From the NCBI GenBank assembly GCA_964529795.1, contig CAZGXM010000034.1, positions 1-28,490 on the forward strand: a stretch of DNA of 28,490 bases, read 5' to 3'. Positions 8,053 to 15,809 of the stretch are shown piece after piece. A model generated the notes under the pieces. The model did not search any database and was not told where the DNA came from. It saw only the letters and a program-made list of their open reading frames with translations. Position 1 is the stretch's first letter; each line of letters starts with the position of its first letter. The translations under genes and the position numbers were made by a program. The stretch is from CAZGXM01 sp964529795 (GTDB lineage: Bacteria; Bacillota; JADQBR01).

Positions 8053-9732
8053 CTACATCCTTTCCGGCGCGGACACGCCGATTAGACCCAAAACGTTTCG
8101 CAGGACCACCCTGGTGGCCAGGGCCAACATTATCCGGGCATCACTCACAGCCGGGTCATCTCCCAACACCCGGCAGTGGGTATAAAAGCTGTGAAACTGC
8201 GAGGCCAGTTCGTGGGCGTAGCGTGTCAACCGGTGCGGCGCCAACGCCCGGGCGGCACCGGCTACCACTTCGGGAAACTCGGCCAGTTTCCCGAGCAGTT
8301 CCAATTCGGCACCGGTGTCCAGGAGAGTATAATTCACCGCATCGACACCGGGGATTTTTCTTCCTTCCTCCTCTGCCTGGCGCAGAATACTGCAAATACG
8401 CGCGTGAGCATACTGGACATAATAGACCGGGTTGTCCTGGGATTGGGACTTGGCCAGGTCCAAATCAAAATCCAGGTGACTGTCAGCGCTGCGCATCACA
8501 AAAAAGTACCTGGCAGCGTCTTTGCCCACTTCCTCCACCAATTCGCTCAGGGTTACGTATTTCCCGGTCCGCTTGGACATGCGCAGGATTTCGCCGCCCT
8601 GAAACAGGCGCACAAGCTGCATAATCACTACCTGCAGCCTGTCCGGCTCATACCCCAGCGCCTCCATGGCACCTTTCATCCGGGAAACGTGCCCGTGGTG
8701 GTCCGCGCCCCAGAGATTAATTACCCATTGAAAACCGCGCTCGAACTTGTTGCGGTGGTAGGCAATATCCGCAGCGAAGTAAGTGGGAATACCGTTGGAA
8801 CGAACCAGTACCTCGTCCTTTTCCTCACCAAACTCCGTAGCCTTAAACCAGAGGGCATTGTCCTGTTCCACCAGGTAACCCCTTTGGTCCAGCTGTCTGA
8901 TCGTTTCGTTTATCTCACCGGAATCGTGTAGGGACTGTTCACTGAACCAGACGTCATACTCCACCCCGAACCGGGTCAAAACCTCCTTGATGGAGGACAA
9001 CTTCTCTTCCAAAGCATACTTCACCAGCATCTCCCGTCTCAGTTCCGCATCCACGTTTAGGTACTTGTCACCCACCTGGTCAATAAAGCGTTTCACCGTG
9101 TCGATCAAATCAGCACCGTGGTATCCTTCATCGGGGAAGGGCACATCATGGCCCAGCTGCTGCAGGTACCTTGCTTCCAAAGACCTGGCAAAATTCTCTA
9201 TCTGGTTGCCGGCATCATTAATGAAAAATTCCCGGGTGACATCATAGCCCACGGCTTCCAGCAAATTGGCAATTGAGTCCCCCAGGGCCGCACCCCGGGC
9301 ATTACCCATATGTAACAGCCCCGTGGGATTGGCACTGACAAATTCCACCTGCACTTTTTTGCCTGCCCCGAAATCACCGGTGCCGTAATTTCCCCCTCGT
9401 TTTATCACGTGGGGTACCACACGGAAGAGCCAGTTGTTATTAAGCTTAAAATTGATAAATCCCGGCCCGGCTATTTCCAGTTCATCGATCATGCCGTCTG
9501 CCGGAAAATTTTCCACAATCGCCGCCGCTATTTCCCGGGGCGGCATTTTAGCCTGCTTGGTCAATAACAGCGCCAGGTTGGTCGCAAAGTCACCGTGCTG
9601 TTTTTCCCGGGGAACTTCCACTATGAAGTCGGGAATATCTTCATAATTTATTTCCCCCGCTTCTGCAGCCGTTTTTAAGGCAGTCTTTAATTTTTCCGCA
9701 AGTTCTTTTTGAATCTCCGCAATAAAGTTCAC
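8053..9732 (-). CDS. argS: Arginyl-tRNA synthetase
   Basis: Class I aminoacyl-tRNA synthetase that charges tRNA-Arg. The 559-residue protein has the Arg-specific N-terminal domain (about 1-110), the HIGH-type motif as HMGN (141-144) after VSANPTG, a KMSKS-type motif as RMSKR (384-388), and a C-terminal DALR anticodon-binding domain ending in GLIGVSAPERM. A TAA lies in frame immediately before the GTG at 9732, so this GTG (MNFIAEIQKEL) is the only plausible start. The Shine-Dalgarno sequence AAGGAGGTG (9757-9765) is unusually far from the start, with a perfect hairpin in between (listed separately). No T-box leader is visible. It is transcribed towards pyrG, which has its own promoter. Confidence 0.97.
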   Translation of the reverse strand: MNFIAEIQKELAEKLKTALKTAAEAGEINYEDIPDFIVEVPREKQHGDFATNLALLLTKQAKMPPREIAAAIVENFPADGMIDELEIAGPGFINFKLNNNWLFRVVPHVIKRGGNYGTGDFGAGKKVQVEFVSANPTGLLHMGNARGAALGDSIANLLEAVGYDVTREFFINDAGNQIENFARSLEARYLQQLGHDVPFPDEGYHGADLIDTVKRFIDQVGDKYLNVDAELRREMLVKYALEEKLSSIKEVLTRFGVEYDVWFSEQSLHDSGEINETIRQLDQRGYLVEQDNALWFKATEFGEEKDEVLVRSNGIPTYFAADIAYHRNKFERGFQWVINLWGADHHGHVSRMKGAMEALGYEPDRLQVVIMQLVRLFQGGEILRMSKRTGKYVTLSELVEEVGKDAARYFFVMRSADSHLDFDLDLAKSQSQDNPVYYVQYAHARICSILRQAEEEGRKIPGVDAVNYTLLDTGAELELLGKLAEFPEVVAGAARALAPHRLTRYAHELASQFHSFYTHCRVLGDDPAVSDARIMLALATRVVLRNVLGLIGVSAPERM

Positions 9733-9739
9733 TTAACAT

Positions 9740-9763
9740 CCCGTCAGAGACGGGTACACCTCC
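9740..9763 (-). promoter_or_regulatory. argS ribosome binding site with hairpin in the spacer
   Basis: On the minus strand GGAGG (9759-9763) is followed by a perfect 6-bp inverted repeat (arms 9749-9754 and 9740-9745, loop of three) and then the GTG at 9732. The linear spacer is 26 bases, too long for normal initiation. If the hairpin forms, the effective distance drops to 11 bases. An in-frame TAA before GTG excludes an alternative start nearer the GGAGG. The geometry is seen directly; the bypass role is inferred. Confidence 0.55.
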
Positions 9764-9810
9764 TTCGGTAACAACTTTCGCCAATATCTGAAAAAAATTC
9801 ATACTTTAGC

Positions 9811-9837
9811 TTAATACTTTGCCCGGAAAACTGTCAA
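9811..9837 (-). promoter_or_regulatory. Candidate argS promoter
   Basis: On the minus strand a consensus TTGACA (9832-9837) is followed after 15 bases by TATTAA (9811-9816, four of six matches). The spacer is two bases shorter than ideal, so this is only a candidate. The rest of 9733-9968 holds the argS ribosome binding site, the terminator of the upstream operon, and a 9-base inverted repeat (9766-9774 and 9853-9861) that brackets the promoter. Confidence 0.4.
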
Positions 9838-9874
9838 GTAACTTGAAATATATTGTTACCGGAAAATTTTTTTC

Positions 9875-9918
9875 AATAAAAGGGGAAATCGCGGCAGCTA
9901 TACCCCCCGCGATTTCCC
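9875..9918 (-). terminator. Terminator of the sigma/anti-sigma operon
   Basis: A perfect 12-bp inverted repeat (arms 9907-9918 and 9883-9894) with a 12-base loop is followed on the minus strand by a short T-rich tract (TTTTATT, 9875-9881). It lies about 50 bases after the anti-sigma stop codon. The stem is strong and the T-tract modest. Confidence 0.7.
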
Positions 9919-9968
9919 ACTTTGGGTTAATTGCACTTATGACCGTTTAGGACATCCGGTCATATGAT

Positions 9969-11681
9969 TTAATTCTCACGCTGGTTTTCCGCCTGCCTCT
10001 CTGCATTAACGGCGGGCAGAGTGGCAATCCATATGCCCCGGGCAGTGCCGGCGTTATCCCAGTCGAACAGTAACCGCTGGGAGTCGTCAGCCCAGTCAAC
10101 CCAAACTTCCTTTTGCCCGCCGGTTCCGGGCACTACTTTGTAAATAATTTGTACAGTCAAGTCATCCTTTAAATATAATACGTGCAAAACGCCATTTGTA
10201 TCGGTAAAGGCAAGCTTGCTGCCGTCGGGAGCCCAGGAAACAAGCCGGCCGCCGCCTGTTTTGGTCAGCTGGGTATTAGCACCCGTCTCCAAATTCACCA
10301 GCCAAATTCCTTTATCGTCCCGGGATTGCTCATCCGTTTTGCCTACGTTAACCGCCAGCATCTTACCATTGGGATGCCAGGCGGGGACCATGGATTTCGC
10401 TGCAAAGCCGGAAGTTACCCTTTGCGGGTTGCTGCCGTCCTTGTTTACAACATAAATCTCGTTGGTAGTCTCTCCTTCCTCCCCGGTCATGGAGCGGAAG
10501 TAGGCTATTTTTTCCCCATCGGGAGACCAGGCGGGATTGGTCTCCACAGCCGGAGTCATGGTAACCACCCGGTTAATGCCGTCGGTATTAATGGCCATGA
10601 TGTCCACATTGTCGGAACGGGTGGTGAGATAGGCAATTTCTCCCTGCGAAGACCACACCGGGTTATATGCCCAGAGGTCTTCACCGTTTTTCGCCCTTTC
10701 AATAGCTTTTCCGGTGGTGTCAATTGTCAGGTCCGTCCCGTTACCGGCCAGGTCATCCACCCATATTTCCAGGTAACCGTTACGCCTGGTAACATAAGCT
10801 ATTTCCGAACGGTCGGGAGACCAAACGCCGCCGCCTGCCAACACAGGCAAACCGTACCCACCGCTGGAAATCATTTTGCTGTCCCGGCCGTCAGGCGATG
10901 TTTCCCAGACAGTGTAACGCTCTTCACCGGTTTTACGCCGGGACAGGTAGAAAATCTTGCCGTCTTTACCCCAGACCGGGTGAATATTCATTAATTTGGT
11001 GTCCGTGACCACCGATGTTAAAATCACAGTGGGAGAAACCGGCTCAAAATCCGGATTATCACTTATTTGCAGCCTGTTACCCGCATCACTACTATCAGAC
11101 TTGTCAGGTGTGGTTGGCACCACGCTCCGGGCAGGCGGATTCTGCCGGTCTTTCACACCTGCATCCTTACCGACACTGTCATCCCCGGTGTCCTCTTGGG
11201 GCTTTTGTTCGTCGTCCCGGTGGTTGAAAATTTTACCGGACATCTCCGGTTCATTACCTTGTTGTAACGGGGTGAGGGCATTTAACTGGTTACTGCCATA
11301 GGCAAACAGCACACCAATGGCCACAAAAATGACAAAATATGACATGGCCAACAACGCCCTGGTTTCCATATCCAACATGGAATTAAGCCAACTGCCCGGA
11401 GAGAAGCCTTTTTTGACCCTTTTCCGTTTTTTTTGCGCCGGGCAGGTTTCCACCTCAGGCGCACCGGGTATCTGCCGCATGACCATACTGGTGAAACTGG
11501 CGGGTGGTTCTACAGGTGTACAGCTCTCATCCAGCAGCTTATTCACCCGGCGTACCACATTTAACTCTTTTTGACAGGAAGGACATGCAGACAAATGTCG
11601 GTAAAGTGCTTTCTGTTGTGTTCCCGTCAGTTGCCCGTCCAGATGACTGTGTATATACTGTTTAGCTTCTTGACATCTCAT
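9969..11681 (-). CDS. Membrane anti-sigma factor with TolB/PD40-type beta-propeller sensor
   Basis: A 570-residue protein in three parts. Residues about 1-45 form a zinc anti-sigma domain with the H29-x3-C33-x2-C36 motif (HLSACPSC). One membrane helix follows at about 110-128 (SYFVIFVAIGVLFAYG). After a polar, low-complexity linker (about 145-215), the C-terminal part is a beta-propeller with at least six PD40/TolB-like repeats, each marked by a W-S-P-D-G-type turn, for example VWSPDRSEIAYV, PAWSPDGEKIAYF and SWAPDGSKLAFTD. It should hold the neighbouring ECF sigma factor inactive at the membrane while the propeller senses a signal outside. I chose the ATG at 11681, which overlaps the sigma gene end by 20 bases and has a G-rich site (GGGGGGG) upstream; an ATG eight codons earlier is less well placed. 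A strong terminator follows. Confidence 0.87.
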   Translation of the reverse strand: MRCQEAKQYIHSHLDGQLTGTQQKALYRHLSACPSCQKELNVVRRVNKLLDESCTPVEPPASFTSMVMRQIPGAPEVETCPAQKKRKRVKKGFSPGSWLNSMLDMETRALLAMSYFVIFVAIGVLFAYGSNQLNALTPLQQGNEPEMSGKIFNHRDDEQKPQEDTGDDSVGKDAGVKDRQNPPARSVVPTTPDKSDSSDAGNRLQISDNPDFEPVSPTVILTSVVTDTKLMNIHPVWGKDGKIFYLSRRKTGEERYTVWETSPDGRDSKMISSGGYGLPVLAGGGVWSPDRSEIAYVTRRNGYLEIWVDDLAGNGTDLTIDTTGKAIERAKNGEDLWAYNPVWSSQGEIAYLTTRSDNVDIMAINTDGINRVVTMTPAVETNPAWSPDGEKIAYFRSMTGEEGETTNEIYVVNKDGSNPQRVTSGFAAKSMVPAWHPNGKMLAVNVGKTDEQSRDDKGIWLVNLETGANTQLTKTGGGRLVSWAPDGSKLAFTDTNGVLHVLYLKDDLTVQIIYKVVPGTGGQKEVWVDWADDSQRLLFDWDNAGTARGIWIATLPAVNAERQAENQREN

Positions 11682-12249
11682 GCTGTCCCCCCCTTTCCAA
11701 GACAATGGCCAACTTTTTCTGCAACAATGCTTTCCCCCGGTAAAGTCGCGTTTCTACCGTAGTAACAGGTACATCCATGGCTTCGGCTATCTCGCGGTAG
11801 CTGAAGTCTTCCAGGTACCTTAGGACCAGCGGTATGCGGTACTTCTCCGGCAACTGCCGGATGGCTTCCCTGACCAGCATCTGCGTCTCCCTGGTTTCGC
11901 AGTGGTCTTCGGGCTGCCCGTGGTCACCCGGCCGTAACGGCGTAAAGTCAATGATTTTTTCCAATGAAATTTCACTGGGCGCCTTCTTCTTTAAGGCTGT
12001 ATAACAGTAATTGGTAGCCACCTTGTACATCCAGGAAAAAAACTTCCTGCTGCCATCAAATTTATCCAGCACCTGGTACAGGTGAAGGAATATTTCCTGG
12101 GCCAAATCCTGGGCTTCGTCACTGTCATTGGTTAAACGAAAAGTCAAACTATATATTTGTTTTTGATAGCGGCGGACAATTTCGGCGAAGGCTTCGCGGT
12201 CCCCGTCCAAACACAGTCCCACCAAAACTTCATCCATCAACCGGTCCAT
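11662..12249 (-). CDS. ECF (extracytoplasmic function) RNA polymerase sigma factor
   Basis: A 195-residue sigma-70 family protein with only regions 2 and 4. Region 2 includes DEAQDLAQEIFLHLY and KFFSWMYKVATNYC (promoter -10 recognition). Region 4 runs from about IRQLPEKYRIPLVLRYLE to the helix-turn-helix in REIAEAMDVPVTTVETRLYRG (-35 recognition). It is cotranscribed and overlapping with the membrane anti-sigma factor downstream, the normal arrangement for a signal-responsive ECF pair. Two ATGs compete for the start. The GGGAG site (12257-12261) is one base from the first (12255) but seven from the second (12249), so I use the second. The regulon is unknown. A candidate promoter lies at 12384-12412. 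Confidence 0.93.
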   Translation of the reverse strand: MDRLMDEVLVGLCLDGDREAFAEIVRRYQKQIYSLTFRLTNDSDEAQDLAQEIFLHLYQVLDKFDGSRKFFSWMYKVATNYCYTALKKKAPSEISLEKIIDFTPLRPGDHGQPEDHCETRETQMLVREAIRQLPEKYRIPLVLRYLEDFSYREIAEAMDVPVTTVETRLYRGKALLQKKLAIVLERGGQHEMSRS

Positions 12250-12301
12250 GCCCATGCTCCCTGCCTGTTGGACTTTTTCTTACTTTTTCTTAATGAGGAT
12301 G

Positions 12302-12336
12302 TTCGAAAAGTCTCTAAAGAATAAGCTCCTTTTCGA
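12302..12336 (-). promoter_or_regulatory. Inverted repeat in the ECF sigma 5' leader
   Basis: An 8-bp inverted repeat (TCGAAAAG at 12303-12310, with CTTTTCGA at 12328-12335) with a 17-base loop lies between the candidate promoter and the sigma start. It could be a leader hairpin or an operator. The remaining sequence in 12250-12436 is AT-rich, with no other feature I can support. Confidence 0.3.
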
Positions 12337-12383
12337 GCACGCGCTTAATGTAAATATTTAAAAACACTGCATTTTACATATAA

Positions 12384-12412
12384 ATACTATCCCAATCCCG
12401 GAAATCTTGCAA
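12384..12412 (-). promoter_or_regulatory. Candidate promoter of the ECF sigma operon
   Basis: On the minus strand TTGCAA (12407-12412) and TAGTAT (12384-12389) are 17 bases apart, each matching sigma-A consensus at four of six positions. It gives a leader of about 130 bases. No sequence resembling a typical ECF autoregulatory promoter (GGAAC type) was evident. Confidence 0.4.
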
Positions 12413-12436
12413 AAAATTTTTTCCTGCAGCTTTTAT

Positions 12437-14140
12437 TCAGCGTATCTTGCCATCTCTAATTAAACCAATAATCATCCAGGCCCCCAGCACTGACGCAGTG
12501 GTAAAACCGATTATGCCCAACAGCGGGTAACCGATACGCCACATGGGTCCGGGATTGGCATGAATGATCAACGCCGAACTGACCATCATGGCCATAACAA
12601 TCAAACTGATTGCCAGGCGGGTGGATGCCACGTCGAGTTTATCATATAAAAGTTCCAGGCCCCGGTGAACAAAAACAATCTTCAGCTCTCCCTGGGCAAG
12701 ATTGGCGATAACCCGGGCAAAGTCTTTCGGAAAGGCAAGGAAGCCCTTGACAAGGTTGGCACTTTGCTTGTAAATCCGCTCCCGGGTAAAAGTTGGCTGC
12801 AGGTGGTTTTTCAGGTAAGCCAATGCCAGCGGCCGGGCCACCCCGACCACATCGATATTAGGGTCAAATTGCCGGGCCAGGCCCTCGGCGGTAAGCATGG
12901 CTTTCCCCAACAGAAAAAAACTACCCGGCATCTTGATACCGTGATTCAAGGCAATATCAATCATACCGTTGATCAGGTGGCTGAAACTGATGCCGCCGCT
13001 GCTCAATCCCGCCGCCCGGTCCAACATCTCGGATACATCCTGGTAAAGATGTTCTTCATTTACGGGTTTTGTAACCACGCCGATTTTTTTTGTGATATCG
13101 ACTACGGAACAGGTATCTTTTTCATTAATAGCCAGCATCAGTTCGGCAACGGTAAAACGAAACTCCTCGTCCAGGCGTCCGGTAATACCGAAATCCACCA
13201 GAGCCAGTTCGCCGCCATCCAACCAAAATACGTTGCCCGGATGCGGGTCACCGTGAAAAATACCCTGGCGGAAAAAAGGCAGCAGCACGGCATGCAGCAC
13301 TTTTATTGCAAATTCGCCGCCCTCCTTTTTCCCGGCATACCTGCGCACCGCCTGCTTGGCAGCTATTCCGTCCACCCAGTCCATGGTTAAAACCCGCTGG
13401 GACGTGTAAGCCCAGTGTACCCCGGGCACCCTGATACCACTGCCGGCAAAAACTTCCTCAAAACGTTCCATGTTCAGGGCTTCTACGGTAAAATCCAGTT
13501 CCCTTTTTATCTGCCGGGTGAAGATATGGTTAATTTCTGCAACATCACACACCCTCCCCACGACGGAACGCTGCAGCAGTTTTTCCATATCCCTTAATAT
13601 GGCCAGGTCTTTTTCCATCAACCTTTTTACATCGGCACGCTGTACCTTCACCGCCACATCGCGGCCACCCGGCAGCCTGGCCCGGTGCACCTGGGCAATA
13701 GAGGCACCGGCAGCAGGTTGATAGTCAAAACCCTGGAATATTACTTCCGGCGGGCGTCCCCATGTCCTGATGAACTGCCGGCGCACCTCGCCTGCATCGA
13801 ATTCCCCCACTTCATCCTGCAGCGCGCAAAATTCACGGGCGTATTCCCGGGGCACCAGGTCCGGGCGCGTACTTAAAACCTGGCCCAGTTTGACAAATGT
13901 GGGGCCCAGGTCCTCAAACAGCAGGCGTACCCTTTCGGGCAGCGTCAGTACCCGCGGGGAGACATCAACCGGCACCGCCGGTTTGGGATAATGAGGCAAA
14001 AGTCGCTGCCGCCAGTAGCTGATACTGCGTATTCCCCGGCGCTGCAGTAAAAAACTGAAACCGTGGCGGCTGACAGTACGGAAAATCTCCCGGTAACGGT
14101 CTCTGTTTTGGTACTTGCGGTAAAGATTTTTCCATTCCAT
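12437..14140 (-). CDS. ABC1/UbiB-family atypical kinase
   Basis: A 567-residue member of the ABC1/UbiB/COQ8 protein-kinase-like family. It has the KxGQ motif (K84LGQ in GPTFVKLGQVLSTRPDLVP), the alanine-rich nucleotide loop AAGASIAQVHRA, the lysine strand AVKVQ, the catalytic loop HGDPHPGNVF and the metal-binding DFG in VDFGITG. Two C-terminal membrane helices follow (about 508-530 and 537-560), as in UbiB. In ubiquinone-making bacteria UbiB assists quinone synthesis. This organism probably does not make ubiquinone, so a role in isoprenoid-lipid or membrane metabolism is more likely and the name ubiB would overstate it. The ATG at 14140 has a GAGAGG site seven bases upstream. A good sigma-A-type promoter sits at 14229-14258. 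It is transcribed alone towards the sigma operon, without an obvious terminator. Confidence 0.9.
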   Translation of the reverse strand: MEWKNLYRKYQNRDRYREIFRTVSRHGFSFLLQRRGIRSISYWRQRLLPHYPKPAVPVDVSPRVLTLPERVRLLFEDLGPTFVKLGQVLSTRPDLVPREYAREFCALQDEVGEFDAGEVRRQFIRTWGRPPEVIFQGFDYQPAAGASIAQVHRARLPGGRDVAVKVQRADVKRLMEKDLAILRDMEKLLQRSVVGRVCDVAEINHIFTRQIKRELDFTVEALNMERFEEVFAGSGIRVPGVHWAYTSQRVLTMDWVDGIAAKQAVRRYAGKKEGGEFAIKVLHAVLLPFFRQGIFHGDPHPGNVFWLDGGELALVDFGITGRLDEEFRFTVAELMLAINEKDTCSVVDITKKIGVVTKPVNEEHLYQDVSEMLDRAAGLSSGGISFSHLINGMIDIALNHGIKMPGSFFLLGKAMLTAEGLARQFDPNIDVVGVARPLALAYLKNHLQPTFTRERIYKQSANLVKGFLAFPKDFARVIANLAQGELKIVFVHRGLELLYDKLDVASTRLAISLIVMAMMVSSALIIHANPGPMWRIGYPLLGIIGFTTASVLGAWMIIGLIRDGKIR

Positions 14141-14228
14141 TTTTTTACCTCTCAGCTGATTTTTTCCAAGTCATTGCTAGTATGTAAGATTTGCCGCCGG
14201 TTTTATACGCAGAGGATTTTGTATGCAG

Positions 14229-14258
14229 ATAATAGTCCTTCTATTTCCCGTCTCTCAA
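14229..14258 (-). promoter_or_regulatory. Sigma-A-type promoter for the ABC1/UbiB-like gene
   Basis: On the minus strand TTGAGA (14253-14258) and TATTAT (14229-14234) are separated by 18 bases, each one mismatch from consensus. The predicted start gives a leader of about 80 bases before the ATG at 14140. Confidence 0.6.
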
Positions 14259-14295
14259 TACGTACTAATTTGTTGCAAAATCTTGTCCCATTTTT

Positions 14296-14324
14296 AAAGG
14301 AATTTTTTCACAAATGTAGAAATA
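14296..14324 (+). promoter_or_regulatory. Sigma-H-like promoter candidate for the deacetylase-like gene
   Basis: The -35-like AAAGGAATT (14296-14304) matches the Bacillus sigma-H pattern RnAGGAwww. Eleven bases later GTAGAAATA (14316-14324) matches RnnGAATww with one mismatch. The predicted start is about 55 bases upstream of the ATG at 14388. This would link the gene to early stationary phase or sporulation. It is a consensus comparison by eye only. Confidence 0.35.
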
Positions 14325-14387
14325 AGGTTTGTTCAGGAAATAAATTTAGCGATTACTGAATATTTTTCGTAAAAAGGGGGTGGCGAG

Positions 14388-15683
14388 ATGCGTTACTGGC
14401 TGACTTTGGTCATTACCGGCACGGTACTATTTGCACTTACTTTTCTGCTCGGTCTTTCAGTTATTGGTATAAACATTGTCGGGCCTGAAGGGGGAGGGCA
14501 TAAGGAAGAAGTTGCAGCCACCTCTCATGACAGCGAAGCAACGCATCCCGGCTCCCAGCATGAGGAAGGCGCCGCAGTGGTAAACCCGGAACCCGGAGAA
14601 ACAGTAAATAACGCCGGGCAACTGCAGGAAAAGGAGGAAACAGGCGGCAGTGCCGGAACAGGAAAAAAACTTCCCGGCGAAACAGCACCCGGCAGCGATA
14701 AGGTTGATCAACCGGCGAAACCGAATGTGGGAAAAAAACCGGCTGCCAAAAAAGTATCCTTTCAGTTTACTTTAAAAGAAGCCGGTTTTATAACTGTGAA
14801 GGTTTTAAACGAGGACGGCAAAACCCTGGCCACACCATTCAAAGACAAGCCGTTGACCAAGGGTAAGCAAACTCTCTCCTGGGAAGCGAATATCAACGGC
14901 AGGCCCCTGCAAGAGGGAACGTACCGGTATGTAGTGGAAAGTAACAACAGGGGTGTGCCGGTACTGCTGTACCATGAAATAAGCGAAGCCAGGGAAGTGA
15001 ACCCATACACCGAAAGCATTGCGGACTTCCGCAGGCAAATGAAATATTTAAAGGAAAATGGCTATAAAACCCTGACGACAAGCCAGTTGGTCCAATATAT
15101 GCAGGATGGCGCCAGTATACCGGAGAAAGCTGTTGTGATAACTTTTGAGGACGGCTATGCCAGCGCTTATTCCCGGGTACTGCCGGTCCTGGAAAATTAT
15201 AATTTCCATGCACTGCTTTTCGTCCGGGGAAGCTTTATTGACAGCAGCGAAAAATTGACACCGGCACCCCTGACTTGGGCACAAATAAGGGATTTGGCCC
15301 GTTCGGGCGTATTTGAAATAGGCAGCGACGCCTATGAACCCGATGCCTTGCACCAAAAAACCGGAGAATCTGTTTCTCAATATAAAACACGAGTGGAAAA
15401 AGACCTGACCAAGGTCACGGCAAAAATCTCAACTGTCATTGGCGAAAATACCGCCGCCATTTCCTGGCCCGGCAGGCCACCAGCGCAGGCGGTCAGCATA
15501 GCACGTAAACAGGGCTACCGGTATTTCTTTACCGTGGGCAAACAGCAGAACTTCTTCGGAGACTCAGTTGGCGACATTAAACGCCAGTTGATATCATCCG
15601 GTATTGGCCTGGCAGGTTTTACCAGGATAGTGGCAATATCCTCAAAATCTGCTGTTGTTAAACAGGCAACGTTTGAAATTTAA
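14388..15683 (+). CDS. Membrane-anchored polysaccharide deacetylase-like protein with altered catalytic residues
   Basis: The only gene read on the plus strand. Its 431 residues comprise an uncleaved-looking N-terminal membrane anchor (about 5-30), a polar low-complexity spacer (about 35-120), a FlgD-like Ig domain (about 122-185, ending GRPLQEGTYRYVVE) and a NodB/PgaB-type domain (about 190-431). The deacetylase motifs are changed. The TFDDG motif is TFEDG (E254, D255). At the HxxxxH metal site, read in the neighbouring homologue as SHTYDSH, this protein has SDAYEPD, with D314 and D319 in place of both histidines. The third motif retains GRPP. It is therefore probably inactive, or uses a different metal. 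The start has a GGGGGTGG site close to the ATG. The gene converges on the FAD oxidoreductase. Confidence 0.85.
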   Translation: MRYWLTLVITGTVLFALTFLLGLSVIGINIVGPEGGGHKEEVAATSHDSEATHPGSQHEEGAAVVNPEPGETVNNAGQLQEKEETGGSAGTGKKLPGETAPGSDKVDQPAKPNVGKKPAAKKVSFQFTLKEAGFITVKVLNEDGKTLATPFKDKPLTKGKQTLSWEANINGRPLQEGTYRYVVESNNRGVPVLLYHEISEAREVNPYTESIADFRRQMKYLKENGYKTLTTSQLVQYMQDGASIPEKAVVITFEDGYASAYSRVLPVLENYNFHALLFVRGSFIDSSEKLTPAPLTWAQIRDLARSGVFEIGSDAYEPDALHQKTGESVSQYKTRVEKDLTKVTAKISTVIGENTAAISWPGRPPAQAVSIARKQGYRYFFTVGKQQNFFGDSVGDIKRQLISSGIGLAGFTRIVAISSKSAVVKQATFEI

Positions 15684-15716
15684 GCTGCACCGGACAGCTC
15701 GCAGGGACCGTTTTAT

Positions 15717-15797
15717 ATGTACCAGGCCTTTGTAGCACCCGGGAAAAAGGTTGACCATGCCTTGAATATCATTAAAAAGCATGGCGGAAACACCTGA
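15717..15797 (+). other. Possible short ORF or read-through extension after the deacetylase-like gene
   Basis: The frame of the deacetylase-like protein continues past its TAA for 37 further sense codons to a TGA at 15795-15797. Within this, an ATG at 15717 opens a 26-residue ORF (MYQAFVAPGKKVDHALNII followed by KKHGGNT) with a weak AGGGA nine bases upstream. Its composition is protein-like. It could be a tiny gene, the remnant of a once longer C-terminus, or chance. A 6-bp inverted repeat (15755-15760 with 15779-15784) lies inside it. Confidence 0.2.
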
Positions 15798-15809
15798 ATT
15801 AAGGTGTCT
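15788..15809 (-). terminator. Weak hairpin at the end of the FAD oxidoreductase gene
   Basis: On the minus strand an 8-bp stem (arms 15802-15809 and 15788-15795, with one wobble pair) spans the stop codon of the oxidoreductase gene. Only three T residues follow, so termination would be inefficient. It lies where two convergent genes meet. Confidence 0.35.

Noticed and set aside
9733..9968. T-box riboswitch upstream of argS
   Set aside because: I looked for a T-box sequence and specifier stem but found neither; the large hairpin here is better explained as the terminator of the upstream operon.
10182..10994. Plus-strand open frame of 270 codons
   Set aside because: It is the shadow of the beta-propeller repeats on the opposite strand and shows no motif of its own.
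12298..12307. Dispersed repeat gatgttcgaa, also at 23618-23627
   Set aside because: Only a 10-base match between two AT/CG-mixed intergenic spots; too short to support a repeat family.
12665..13390. Plus-strand open frame of 241 codons inside the ABC1/UbiB-like gene
   Set aside because: The opposite strand carries all kinase motifs; this frame has no recognisable domain.
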